A stretch of 64,000 bases of DNA. Source: Salinibacterium sp. G-O1 (lineage in GTDB: Bacteria; Actinomycetota; Actinomycetes; Actinomycetales; Microbacteriaceae). The notes under the pieces are model-generated. The model was not told the origin of the DNA. It was given only the letters and a program-made list of their open reading frames with translations, and made no database searches. Of this stretch, positions 25,790 through 33,721 are shown in pieces; the first letter of the stretch is position 1; every line of letters starts with the position of its first letter. The DNA lies in contig NZ_JASISV010000002.1 of assembly GCF_030063305.1 (NCBI RefSeq), positions 124,001-188,000 of the forward strand, in the 5' to 3' direction. The position numbers and the translations under genes are program-made.

Positions 25790-27759
25790 GCGCTGAAGCT
25801 GACCCTGAGGGTGCTGCCCTTCGGGGCGAACGTGCCACCCCCGGGGTTGAGGCCTGACACCTTGAAGGAGTCAGGGAGCAGATCGGCGACCCCGTTGTAC
25901 TGGAGGTCGAAGCCTGCGTCGATCAGCACATCCTTCGCGGTCGCCCACGTGTCTCCCACGACATCAGGCACCTCAATCAGTTCGACACCCATGGAGGTCA
26001 CGAGGTCGACGGCGTCGCCCTGTCTCACGATCTCTGCGCCGGCGACGGGAACCGCCCGGATAACAGAGCCCTGACGAATCGTGTCGCTGTTCTCCTCTTC
26101 GCGAACCTCGCCCACAGCGAGGCCCGCTTCCTCGAGCACGGCCGTTGCATCGCCGACCGTCAGTCCTGAGACGTCGGGAATTGATCCGGATGACACGATC
26201 AGCGTCACCGGCTGGCGCTCGCCATACTGTGCCACGCCGGTGAGGCTCGACCCATCACCGGCGAGAGCATCGATCACTGTCCCGGCGCTGACCGCGTCAT
26301 CGAACTGGCGGATTACGTTGTCGTCGAGAGTGAAGGGAGCAGCCGCGATTGCGGCCTTCGCGTCGTCTTCGGTCATGCCCGCGAATGCGGGAACGTCCAG
26401 CAACTGCGGGCCAGTTGAGACGAGCAGCTGAACGACCTCACCCTTGGTGACGAGCGTGCCGCCGGCAGGATCGGTGGCGGCAACGGCGCCGACGGGCACG
26501 ACCGGGTCGCTGATCGCGCCATTCTCCGGATTCACCGTCAGGCCAACGGCAGTGAGCCTGTCGGCCGCTTCCTCAGGAGACAGGCCAGACAGATCGGAGG
26601 GAATGGTCACGCTCGAGCCTGGACCGAAGCCGAAGTACCACCCAGCGGCGCCAGCCCCAGCGACAAGCAACAGGATCACAATGACGATGAGTGGCGCTCG
26701 ACTCCGGCGCCTCTTGGTTCTGAGCGCCAATTCGGTCGTCGAGTCCGTCGCGACACCGCGGGTGAGGGCTGCCTGTGAGTGAACGGAGGTGGGGGCCATC
26801 GGAAGGCGTCCACGCTGGCCGATGATCTGGGTTTCGGCCGTGGCATCCGCCGATACTGCGGTCGGCATCACCATGGTGCGTTGCACCGAGGTCGCCGCCG
26901 TTGTGGGGAGCGCCGTCATCAGGTCGCTGTGCACTTCATACAGCCGGTCGAGCATGGCGCGCGCGTCGCGCGGGCGATCATCCGGCTCTCGGGAGGTAGA
27001 CCAGAGCACCAGATCGTCCAGCTCGGCAGGCACCTTCGCGTTCTTGCGACTGGGGGACGGCACCGAATCATTGGCGTGCTGGTAAGCAATCTGCATCGGC
27101 TGCTCGCCCTTGAAGGGCTGCTCGCCTGTGAGCATTTCGAACATCATGATGCCGATGGCGTAGATGTCGCTTCGTGCGTCTGCAACGCCCCTCGTGACAA
27201 GTTCGGGGGAGAGGTAGGCGATCGTGCCGAGGAGCGCTGCACCGGTCGCCGTGTTGGCCGATGCCGCACGTGCAAGGCCGAAGTCGCCGATCTTGATTCG
27301 TCCGTCGTCGGCCAGCAGCACGTTTTCGGGCTTCAGATCACGATGGACGATTCCGGCCTTATGGGCGGCGGCGAGGCCCGCGAGAACGGCTTCAAGAATG
27401 TCGAGGGTCTGCTCGGTGGTGAGCAGCTTGTGCTCGGTGAGCAGGTCGCGAAGGGTGATGCCCGGCAGGTACTCCATCACGAGGTAGGCCATGTCGCTGT
27501 CCTGGCCCTGATCGAAGACGTTGACAACGTTCGGGTGAGCGAGTCGCGCTGCCGATCGCGCCTCCTGGATGAAGCGTTCTTTGAACTTGCTGTCGTCGGC
27601 AAGATGTCCATGCATGACCTTGATGGCGACGCGGCGCTCAAGTCGCAGGTCTGTTGCGAGGTATACCGTCGCCATTCCGCCGCGCGCAATGCGGGATCGG
27701 ATCTGGTATCTACCGTCGAGAAGGCGACCAATCATGGGGTCGGTGCTGTTGACGGTCAC
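25786..27759 (-). CDS. pknL: PknL-like Ser/Thr protein kinase with PASTA domains
   Basis: 657 residues from a GTG at 27759. The kinase domain (about 17-275) has the Gly loop (ARGGMATVYL), Lys47, HRDLKPEN (HRD 139-141), DFG (159-161) and an activation loop with Thr residues. A membrane helix at about 353-375 is followed by four extracellular PASTA repeats (about 380 to the end), which bind peptidoglycan fragments in other kinases. The mycobacterial PknL lacks such repeats, while the corynebacterial one has them. The order pknL, Rv2175c-like gene, prenyl synthase nearby, identifies the gene. TAGAAT lies six bases before the start, so it is probably leaderless. Confidence 0.92.
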   Translation of the reverse strand: MTVNSTDPMIGRLLDGRYQIRSRIARGGMATVYLATDLRLERRVAIKVMHGHLADDSKFKERFIQEARSAARLAHPNVVNVFDQGQDSDMAYLVMEYLPGITLRDLLTEHKLLTTEQTLDILEAVLAGLAAAHKAGIVHRDLKPENVLLADDGRIKIGDFGLARAASANTATGAALLGTIAYLSPELVTRGVADARSDIYAIGIMMFEMLTGEQPFKGEQPMQIAYQHANDSVPSPSRKNAKVPAELDDLVLWSTSREPDDRPRDARAMLDRLYEVHSDLMTALPTTAATSVQRTMVMPTAVSADATAETQIIGQRGRLPMAPTSVHSQAALTRGVATDSTTELALRTKRRRSRAPLIVIVILLLVAGAGAAGWYFGFGPGSSVTIPSDLSGLSPEEAADRLTAVGLTVNPENGAISDPVVPVGAVAATDPAGGTLVTKGEVVQLLVSTGPQLLDVPAFAGMTEDDAKAAIAAAPFTLDDNVIRQFDDAVSAGTVIDALAGDGSSLTGVAQYGERQPVTLIVSSGSIPDVSGLTVGDATAVLEEAGLAVGEVREEENSDTIRQGSVIRAVPVAGAEIVRQGDAVDLVTSMGVELIEVPDVVGDTWATAKDVLIDAGFDLQYNGVADLLPDSFKVSGLNPGGGTFAPKGSTLRVSFSA

Positions 27760-27765
27760 CCAGTG

Positions 27766-27771
27766 ATTCTA
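27766..27771 (-). promoter_or_regulatory. putative -10 box of pknL (leaderless)
   Basis: TAGAAT on the minus strand, followed by CACTGG and the GTG start. No ribosome site is visible. Confidence 0.5.
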
Positions 27772-27842
27772 AAGTTCGAGGCTGGACGCCGGCGGTGTTG
27801 ACACGGCTCGCCGCCAGATCGGACGGTGAATCGAGTTCGGAA

Positions 27843-29204
27843 TCAGCCGAGTTCTGAAAACCAGGATCGCGCGGACGCTTCCCACTTGGCGTACGCCTCG
27901 GGGTATGCAGAGATCTGAACCGCCTGGGCCGCGACGGTGAGTGGCATTGACTCCCAGCCCGAAATATCCAGCAAACCTTTGGTGTGACCAGCGTTCGGGT
28001 TCGAGGCGCCGCCGTAGAAAAGTTTGGCGGCGTACGACGGCGTCGTCAGCTGGGTCACCGAGCCCCATCCGGCGCTGGGGCGCTGCTGGAAGAGCCCAAC
28101 AGAATCCCGATCGCCCCAGGTGAGGTTGCGCAGCGTCGACTCCTGCATGGCCGTGGCCAAAGCAATGATGATGCCTTCGCTCGGCACTCCGAGGTCGTGG
28201 CCGACCTGAACGATCACGGCGGCGTTCGAGCGCATCTCTTCGTTCATGATGGTCACGCTCGAGCCGACCGACGCTGTCGAAATCGATGCGGGCGCCGTCG
28301 GCGAGCCTGGGAGTGCGAGTGTGTCACCGGAGAAGATCAAACTGGATGCCTGCAGACCGTTCGCCTCGAGAAGCGCGGCCTCGCTCACTCCCAGCTTGGA
28401 CGCGATCGCGCCGATGGTGTCGCCGGAAACGATCGTGTATGAACCTCCGGAGGAAAGCGGCGAGGTGTGCGAGGCCAGGTCGACCGCGAGGTCGGGTTCG
28501 ATCGCTGCTGGGGGAATGAGGGTGGTGGGAATCGTCAGGCTCTGGTTGGGGAAGATCAGGCTCGACGATCCGAGACCGTTCGCGCTCAATACTGTCGCCG
28601 TCGAGACTCCGAAACGCTCGGCAATCGAGCTGATGGTGTCGCCGGCGACGATCGTGTACTTGACCGTCGGGGCGACCTCGACCGCAGGTTCGACGCTGGG
28701 GGCTGGCGCCGCGGGACTGCCCAGAGTGAGCACCTGGCCGGGAAAGATGAGTGAAGACCAGCCCAGTCCGTTGAGGGCGAGTACTGACGCGGTGGACAAA
28801 CCGAATTGACCGGCAATGCTGCTGACGGTGTCGCCTGCAGTGACGGTGTACGAGGTCGATCCGGTCGCGGAGGTCGTTCGGGCCAACGATGCCGCTGTTG
28901 TCTTGATGGCGGCGTTCGCTGACGCCACCGCTTCACGGATGGTCTTGCCCAACTCCATCGCGGATCCGCGCGGCTTGAGGACCGGCCGAGCCTCAGCGGG
29001 CGCTACGGGCCCGGTCAGATTGAGCGCCAGGGCCGCCATCGAACCGACCAGAAGCACCGAGCCGGTCGTGAACGCTGTCTGAGCGGCCTTGCTTCGCTTG
29101 GGGGCAGGACGCCATGGGGATCTGGCTCGGCCGTGGGTCGAGGGTGTGAGTCCACCGAACACGCTTCTGGCCACGCTGTCCGTGGTCTCCGGAATGCCTG
29201 TCAT
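27843..29204 (-). CDS. LysM-domain protein with a lytic transglycosylase-like C-terminus
   Basis: 453 residues from the ATG at 29204, with GGAGG seven bases before it. A hydrophobic segment (FTTGSVLLVGSMAALALNL) near the N-terminus is a signal or anchor. Three LysM repeats follow (YTVTAGDTVSSIAGQFGL, YTIVAGDTISSIAERFGV, YTIVSGDTIGAIASKLGV), which bind peptidoglycan. The C-terminal 130 residues (IIIALATAMQESTLRNL, DSVGLFQQRPSAGWG) look like a transglycosylase-type fold with a Gln-Glu in the catalytic position, as seen in actinobacterial cell-wall hydrolases. It lies between pknL and the Rv2175c-like gene and may be linked to cell-wall remodelling. Catalysis is inferred only. Confidence 0.88.
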   Translation of the reverse strand: MTGIPETTDSVARSVFGGLTPSTHGRARSPWRPAPKRSKAAQTAFTTGSVLLVGSMAALALNLTGPVAPAEARPVLKPRGSAMELGKTIREAVASANAAIKTTAASLARTTSATGSTSYTVTAGDTVSSIAGQFGLSTASVLALNGLGWSSLIFPGQVLTLGSPAAPAPSVEPAVEVAPTVKYTIVAGDTISSIAERFGVSTATVLSANGLGSSSLIFPNQSLTIPTTLIPPAAIEPDLAVDLASHTSPLSSGGSYTIVSGDTIGAIASKLGVSEAALLEANGLQASSLIFSGDTLALPGSPTAPASISTASVGSSVTIMNEEMRSNAAVIVQVGHDLGVPSEGIIIALATAMQESTLRNLTWGDRDSVGLFQQRPSAGWGSVTQLTTPSYAAKLFYGGASNPNAGHTKGLLDISGWESMPLTVAAQAVQISAYPEAYAKWEASARSWFSELG

Positions 29205-29299
29205 GTGTTGCCTCCACCCCTCGCCCCCGCGAGCATGCCGACCACCGCTGACGGTGGCATCGCGTACCACGGTGGCACAGGTGATAACTGCTGTCAACC

Positions 29300-29315
29300 A
29301 ATGTGACTAATGTGA
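29300..29315. repeat. short direct repeat in a divergent promoter region
   Basis: AATGTGA occurs twice separated by CT, a nine-base period. It lies between the LysM gene (minus) and the Rv2175c-like gene (plus). On the minus strand TTGACA follows closely and may be a -35 for the LysM gene. Confidence 0.45.
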
Positions 29316-29394
29316 AACGAATTTACCTGCCGGAAACATTGCGTTTAGAGGTGTGTCTCCGAAAATTCGCTGACGCCCGTGGCAGGCTTGGAGG

Positions 29395-29736
29395 GTGACC
29401 GAAACACCCGATGTGCAGTGGCTGACCATTCCCGACCTGACCGAGATGCTCGGTCTCAAAGTGAGCCAGGTCCGGCGGCTGATCGAGGATCGCGCTCTGC
29501 TTGCCAGTCGAATCGACGGCGCCTGGAAAGTTCCCGCTGCGTTCATCGTTGATGGGGAGCCCCTCAGCGAGCTGAAGGGAACGCTGATCGTGCTGGGAGA
29601 CAGCGGTTTTAGCGACGAGGAGGCGCTGCGCTGGCTCCTCAACAAAGACGACAGCCTGGGTGTGAGTCCCATTGCCGCCCTGACCGCTGGTCGCAAAGCC
29701 GAGGTGCGTCGGGTCGCACAGGCTCTCGGCTTTTAG
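29395..29736 (+). CDS. Rv2175c-like DNA-binding protein
   Basis: 113 residues from the GTG at 29395. The winged-helix segment VQWLTIPDLTEMLGLKVSQVRRLIEDRAL (residues about 8-35) and the C-terminal LRWLLNKDDSLGVSPIAALTAGRKAEVRRVAQALG match the small DNA-binding protein Rv2175c of mycobacteria, which is phosphorylated on a threonine by PknL, blocking DNA binding. The order here, with a LysM gene between the two, preserves the pair. The gene is divergent to the LysM gene and converges on the prenyl synthase. Phosphorylation is known from the homologue and not seen here. Confidence 0.85.
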   Translation: MTETPDVQWLTIPDLTEMLGLKVSQVRRLIEDRALLASRIDGAWKVPAAFIVDGEPLSELKGTLIVLGDSGFSDEEALRWLLNKDDSLGVSPIAALTAGRKAEVRRVAQALGF

Positions 29737-29766
29737 GTCGAAGCCGGCGTCAACCGGATTGGGAGC

Positions 29767-30888
29767 TTACGCGGCCCGGCGCGTCACGGTTTCGGCAAGT
29801 TCGAGCAATTGTGCCCGGGCGGACGCAGCGAGCGGGGCATCGCGAATAGCAGCCCTGGCAAGCGCGACGTTGTGCTCGATGATCCGTTCGACGTGGTCTA
29901 CAGCGCCACAGTCGGTGAGCGCGGTGCGAATCATCGCGACCTGCTGCACATCGAGATCGGGGTCGCCGAGCAGCTCATCAATGACGTTGCGCAGGTGAAC
30001 CGGCAGCTTGGTGCGGGCCAGCGCAATGAGAACAGTGCGCTTACCTTCTTTCAGGTCATCCCCGGCGGGTTTGCCCGTGACGGCGGGATCGCCGAAAACG
30101 CCGAGCATGTCATCCCGCAATTGATAGGCGACGCCGAGAGGCAGACCGAAAGCGCGCAGTGCCGCCATTTGGTCGGGCGACGCTCCGCCCAGCGCCGCAC
30201 CGATGGCGAGCGGGGCTTCGACGCTGTATTTCGCCGATTTGTAGACGATGACTCGGTGTGCGCGGGGGAGTGCCTCGGCCTCGGGGTAGGCAGCCCAGGC
30301 GTTCTCCTCGAGGATGTCGAGGTACTGGCCGGCTGTGACTTCGGTTCGCATGCGTGCGAACTCCGCGCGACCGGCGTATCCGGCAGCGCGATCAGCAAGC
30401 ATTGACGTTCCTTTGTCGAAGAGTTCGTCGCTCCAGCCGAGCAGCAGGTCACCGAGCAGCAGCCCCGCTGAGCGGCCGAAGGCCGCGGCATCCCCGCTCC
30501 ACCCACCATCGCGGTGGATTGACTCGAATCTCTTGTGGGCCGCCGGTGCGCCACGACGGGTGTCGGAGTTGTCCATGATGTCGTCGTGCACGAGGGCCGC
30601 CGCGTGAAAAACCTCCAGTGCGGAGGCAGCAAATACAATTCCGGGCAGAACGCCGCCGGCGGGCGAGGGGGCCAGCGGATCGAATTCGTCGATCGTGTGG
30701 GTCACCGACTGCCAGCCCCAGTAGCAGAACAGCGCGCGGAATCGCTTGCCGCCCGACAGAAATGAGAGCGTAACGTCGGTGAACTGCCCCAGTTCGGGAG
30801 CGATTGCCGCCAGTTCAACCGTTCGGTCGGATACAAACTCGTCAATTTTCAGTTGAACAAGGTCAACTAACCGCGTACTCTCAGCCAC
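29767..30888 (-). CDS. polyprenyl diphosphate synthase, IdsA2-like
   Basis: 373 residues from a GTG at 30888. The first Asp-rich motif is DDIMDNSDTRRG and the second is in LRDDMLGVFGD, both required for Mg2+ and diphosphate binding in E-type prenyl synthases. FLSGGKRFRALFC is the conserved substrate-binding block. It builds C15-C20-range prenyl diphosphates from IPP; chain length is uncertain. TAGGCT lies six bases before the GTG and indicates leaderless expression. Synteny with Rv2173 in mycobacteria supports the name IdsA2-like. It converges on the Rv2175c-like gene and diverges from the DUF3040 gene. Confidence 0.9.
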   Translation of the reverse strand: MAESTRLVDLVQLKIDEFVSDRTVELAAIAPELGQFTDVTLSFLSGGKRFRALFCYWGWQSVTHTIDEFDPLAPSPAGGVLPGIVFAASALEVFHAAALVHDDIMDNSDTRRGAPAAHKRFESIHRDGGWSGDAAAFGRSAGLLLGDLLLGWSDELFDKGTSMLADRAAGYAGRAEFARMRTEVTAGQYLDILEENAWAAYPEAEALPRAHRVIVYKSAKYSVEAPLAIGAALGGASPDQMAALRAFGLPLGVAYQLRDDMLGVFGDPAVTGKPAGDDLKEGKRTVLIALARTKLPVHLRNVIDELLGDPDLDVQQVAMIRTALTDCGAVDHVERIIEHNVALARAAIRDAPLAASARAQLLELAETVTRRAA

Positions 30889-30894
30889 CCGTAT

Positions 30895-30900
30895 AGCCTA
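30895..30900 (-). promoter_or_regulatory. putative -10 box of the prenyl synthase gene (leaderless)
   Basis: TAGGCT on the minus strand, six bases before the GTG at 30888. Confidence 0.45.
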
Positions 30901-30980
30901 GCCACCGCAGCGGGCGTACTATTGAGTTCTACGCGTTGACAGCATTCCGCGCGTCTATCCCGAGACATGAGGGGAACAGG

Positions 30981-31358
30981 ATGCCACTTTCCGAGCAGGA
31001 GCAGCGACTCCTGGAGGAGATGGAGCGAAGTCTCTATCAGAACGACGCAGACTTCGTTGCTACCGTCAACCCCAATCGCGGCAGGACCAACTACCGAATC
31101 CTCGTTATCGGCGTGCTGGTCGGCGTCGCCGGCATTGCCACCCTGGTCGCCGGGGTCATCGTAAATCAGCCACTGATCGGCATCCTCGGCTTCGCCGTGA
31201 TGTTCGCTGGCGTGCTCCTGATATTCGCGCCGCCCCGCAAGGGATCAGCCCCGGCGCCATCAGCGCGCCCGACGCCGACGAAGTCCAGCGGCGGATCGTC
31301 GAGCTTCATGTCCAACCTCAACGATCGTTGGGACAAGCGCCAGGACGGTCGCGAGTAA
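30981..31358 (+). CDS. DUF3040 family small membrane protein
   Basis: 125 residues from the ATG at 30981, preceded by GAGGGGAAC. An upstream start in the same frame (30936) is disfavoured, since the DUF3040 family begins with MPLSEQEQRLLEEMERSLYQNDADF exactly as here. The acidic N-terminal helix is followed by two membrane helices (about 47-66 and 70-88), and a Ser/Pro/Lys-rich C-terminus. The family is actinobacterial, with unknown function; in mycobacteria Rv2169c of the same family sits upstream of mraZ, as here. A strong terminator follows. Confidence 0.9.
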   Translation: MPLSEQEQRLLEEMERSLYQNDADFVATVNPNRGRTNYRILVIGVLVGVAGIATLVAGVIVNQPLIGILGFAVMFAGVLLIFAPPRKGSAPAPSARPTPTKSSGGSSSFMSNLNDRWDKRQDGRE

Positions 31359-31373
31359 TTCAAGCGCTTTATC

Positions 31374-31402
31374 GGGTCAGCCTTCGGGCTGGCCCTTTTT
31401 TT
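31374..31402 (+). terminator. strong rho-independent terminator
   Basis: A nine-pair stem (GGGTCAGCC with GGCTGGCCC, one G-T pair) closes a TTCG tetraloop and is followed by seven Ts. It ends the DUF3040 transcript and insulates the mraZ promoter. Confidence 0.9.
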
Positions 31403-31500
31403 GTGCCCAGATTCGCGCAGAAATGGTCGCTGAGACTCAGCCTGCCGAAATTCCCTCCACCTCGGACATCCCACTAACTCCGGGTATTTTGTAGCGAATT

Positions 31501-31528
31501 TTGCGATTAGCTGACGATTTCATAGATT
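31501..31528 (+). promoter_or_regulatory. promoter of the dcw cluster
   Basis: TTGCGA (31501-31506) and TAGATT (31523-31528) with 16 bp between them make a good -35/-10 pair. The MraZ boxes begin three bases after the -10, so bound repressor would overlap the transcription start. Confidence 0.6.
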
Positions 31529-31530
31529 TG

Positions 31531-31560
31531 GTGGGGGAAAGTGGAGTAAAGTGGAGGAAA
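31531..31560 (+). promoter_or_regulatory. three MraZ boxes in direct repeat
   Basis: GTGGGGGAAA, GTGGAGTAAA and GTGGAGGAAA lie head to tail without gaps, a 10-bp period. MraZ binds repeats of TGGxxx type at the same spacing upstream of its own gene in many bacteria. Autorepression of the dcw cluster is the expected consequence. Confidence 0.9.
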
Positions 31561-31595
31561 CCTGAATCCGGGCCGGAGAATGAGGGGAGGCTGCC

Positions 31596-32027
31596 GTGTT
31601 TCTAGGCACCTATGCCCCCAAGCTGGACGACAAAGGGCGGGTCGTTCTTCCCGCCAAGTTCCGCGACGAGCTCTCGTCGGGAATGGTTGTCACCCGCGGA
31701 CAGGAACGCTGCCTCTATGTGTTCAGCCAGCGCGAGTTCGAGAACATCCAGCTGAAGGTTCGCCAGGCGTCGCTTACGAGCAAGCAGAGCCGCGACTTCC
31801 TCCGACTCTTTCTCTCCGGCGCCAACCAGGAAATTCCCGACAGCCAGAATCGCGTGACGATTCCGGCGAACCTGCGCGAGTACGCGGGTCTGGGCCGCGA
31901 GCTCACCGTGATCGGTGCGGGGGATCGCGCCGAGATCTGGAACACCGACGCGTGGAACGCCTACTACGAAAGCGCCGAATCCGACTTCGCCAATACAACG
32001 GAGGAGGTGATCCCGGGTCTCTTCTGA
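31596..32027 (+). CDS. mraZ: division and cell wall cluster transcriptional repressor MraZ
   Basis: 143 residues from a GTG at 31596, preceded by GGGGAGG. Two AbrB-like SpoVT folds are visible: [23 protein letters not shown] for the first, and [14 protein letters not shown] for the second, each with the DxKGR or RVTIP-type signature. MraZ forms a ring and binds direct repeats; three such repeats lie 36 bases upstream of the start. It is the first gene of the cluster and likely controls it. A gap of 126 bp separates it from rsmH. Confidence 0.97.
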   Translation: MFLGTYAPKLDDKGRVVLPAKFRDELSSGMVVTRGQERCLYVFSQREFENIQLKVRQASLTSKQSRDFLRLFLSGANQEIPDSQNRVTIPANLREYAGLGRELTVIGAGDRAEIWNTDAWNAYYESAESDFANTTEEVIPGLF

Positions 32028-32153
32028 TTCACAACCACACTCTCGTTGACGCTGACTCCCAGCCGTACGCCCTGGCTTTCTTCCCCGATGCCAGGTCGCA
32101 CCGGATGGGGATCAGCATTAACGACGAGGTGATGGTGAATCTCCCCGAATGTC

Positions 32154-33107
32154 ATGACAGACAACACGATTCACACCCCGGTGATGCTCGAACGCACCAT
32201 TGAGCTCCTCGCGCCGGCCTTGGAGCGCGACGGAGCAGTGCTCGTCGACGCCACCCTCGGCATGGCTGGCCACGCCGAGTCGTTCCTCCAACGCTTTCCT
32301 GGCATCACTCTTGTCGGCATCGACAGGGATCAGGATGCCCTCACCATCGCGCGTCGCCGACTCGAGCCTTTCGCCGGCCGGGTGCATCTCGTGCACGCGG
32401 TGTACGACGAAATCACCGCCGCACTCGCGAGCCTCGGCATGTCCAGGGTGTCCGGGATTCTGTTCGACCTCGGCGTCTCGTCACTGCAGCTGGATCGGGC
32501 CGAGCGTGGTTTTTCTTACTCCAAAGACGCCCCGCTCGACATGCGGATGGACGCGTCGAGCGAGCGGACCGCAGCGCACATCCTCGCGACCTACAGCGAA
32601 GAAGAGTTGCGCCGAATTTTTTACCAGTACGGCGACGAGAAGCTCGCTCCCAGATTTGCGAGCCGGATCGTCCAGCGGCGCGTCGATAAGCCCCTCGAAA
32701 CCTCCGCCGAGCTCGTTGAGTTGGTGATCGCGGCGACTCCCGCCGCAGCCCAGAGAGCCGGACATCCGGCCAAGCGGGTATTCCAGGCGCTTCGTATCGA
32801 GGTGAACCAGGAACTCTCAGTGTTGGAGCGAGCGATTCCGGCCGCCGTCGATTCCCTGGAGGTTGGCGGACGAATGGTCGTGCTGTCATACCAGTCGCTC
32901 GAAGACCGCATTGTCAAGCGTGTGCTGCAGGCACGATCGGCGTCCACAGCGCCGCGGGGACTCCCCGTCGAACTTCCCGAGCACCGTCCCGAACTCAAAC
33001 TTCTTGTGCGCGGCGCTGAGCTCGCGAGCGAAGAAGAAAAACTGCGAAATCCGCGCGCCACCCCGGTACGGCTCCGTGCCGTCGAGAAACTACGGGAGAT
33101 CGCATGA
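32154..33107 (+). CDS. rsmH: 16S rRNA (cytosine1402-N4)-methyltransferase RsmH
   Basis: 317 residues. The N-terminus [15 protein letters not shown] and the SAM-binding motif [13 protein letters not shown] are typical of MraW/RsmH, with [14 protein letters not shown] and [14 protein letters not shown] as the next conserved blocks. It methylates N4 of C1402 in 16S rRNA, using S-adenosylmethionine. The 3' end overlaps the ftsL start as ATGA, so translation is coupled. Location between mraZ and ftsL is the standard one. Confidence 0.97.
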   Translation: MTDNTIHTPVMLERTIELLAPALERDGAVLVDATLGMAGHAESFLQRFPGITLVGIDRDQDALTIARRRLEPFAGRVHLVHAVYDEITAALASLGMSRVSGILFDLGVSSLQLDRAERGFSYSKDAPLDMRMDASSERTAAHILATYSEEELRRIFYQYGDEKLAPRFASRIVQRRVDKPLETSAELVELVIAATPAAAQRAGHPAKRVFQALRIEVNQELSVLERAIPAAVDSLEVGGRMVVLSYQSLEDRIVKRVLQARSASTAPRGLPVELPEHRPELKLLVRGAELASEEEKLRNPRATPVRLRAVEKLREIA

Positions 33108-33688
33108 GCGGCACCGCTGCATACGCCCGCCCACTTGTCGCGCCGGCGCCGTCACCGACGACTCATCCACACATCGAGATTGTCACCACGCGTGAGCAGC
33201 GTCGGGCCCGCCCGAAACTCGCGTACGCGGTTGTCACGATCACGAGCCTGTTCGCAATCTTCGCGGCCCAACTCATGATGAGCATCGTGGTGTCCGAAGG
33301 CGCTTTCCAGATCGAGGCTCTCCAGCAGCAGCAAAAGGAACTGCTGCGCACCCAGGACGCCCTCAGCGAGAATCTGAACCTTTACGGGTCGACCCAAAAT
33401 CTCGCCACCCAGGCCGCCCACCTCGGCATGGTGCCCAACCCGTCGCCTCTCACGCTGAACCTGGATTCAGGAGTGGTGTACGCATCGCCCGGCACAGCCG
33501 ACCCGATGGGATGTGGTGGCGGATGCAATCTCATCGCAAACTCGCTTCTGGTTGGTATGCCCCTCGTCGACCCGGCCGGGACGACAACAGGAAACGCCGC
33601 GGCACCTGCCGTTGGGTCGCCCGTCGCATCGCAGACTGATACAGCACCTGCCACCACGAACGCTCTTCCTGCGCCAGTGACCCGTTGA
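33104..33688 (+). CDS. ftsL: FtsL-like cell-division membrane protein
   Basis: 194 residues. A basic cytoplasmic N-terminus (about 1-40), one membrane helix ([24 protein letters not shown], about 42-65), then a short coiled coil ([24 protein letters not shown]), which in FtsL binds FtsB and FtsW/FtsI. The C-terminal region is Pro/Ala/Thr-rich and longer than in Escherichia coli FtsL. Sequence similarity alone is weak, as usual for FtsL; position between rsmH and ftsI plus topology supports it. Confidence 0.85.
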   Translation: MSGTAAYARPLVAPAPSPTTHPHIEIVTTREQRRARPKLAYAVVTITSLFAIFAAQLMMSIVVSEGAFQIEALQQQQKELLRTQDALSENLNLYGSTQNLATQAAHLGMVPNPSPLTLNLDSGVVYASPGTADPMGCGGGCNLIANSLLVGMPLVDPAGTTTGNAAAPAVGSPVASQTDTAPATTNALPAPVTR

Positions 33689-33721
33689 TCCCGATCAGAT
33701 AGACCCGAGGACGCGCACGAT

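Noticed and set aside
29205-29394. c-di-AMP (ydaO-type) riboswitch upstream of the LysM gene
   Set aside because: Such riboswitches are common upstream of LysM genes in actinobacteria, but the leader here is under 190 bp shared with a divergent gene and shows none of the conserved core I would expect.
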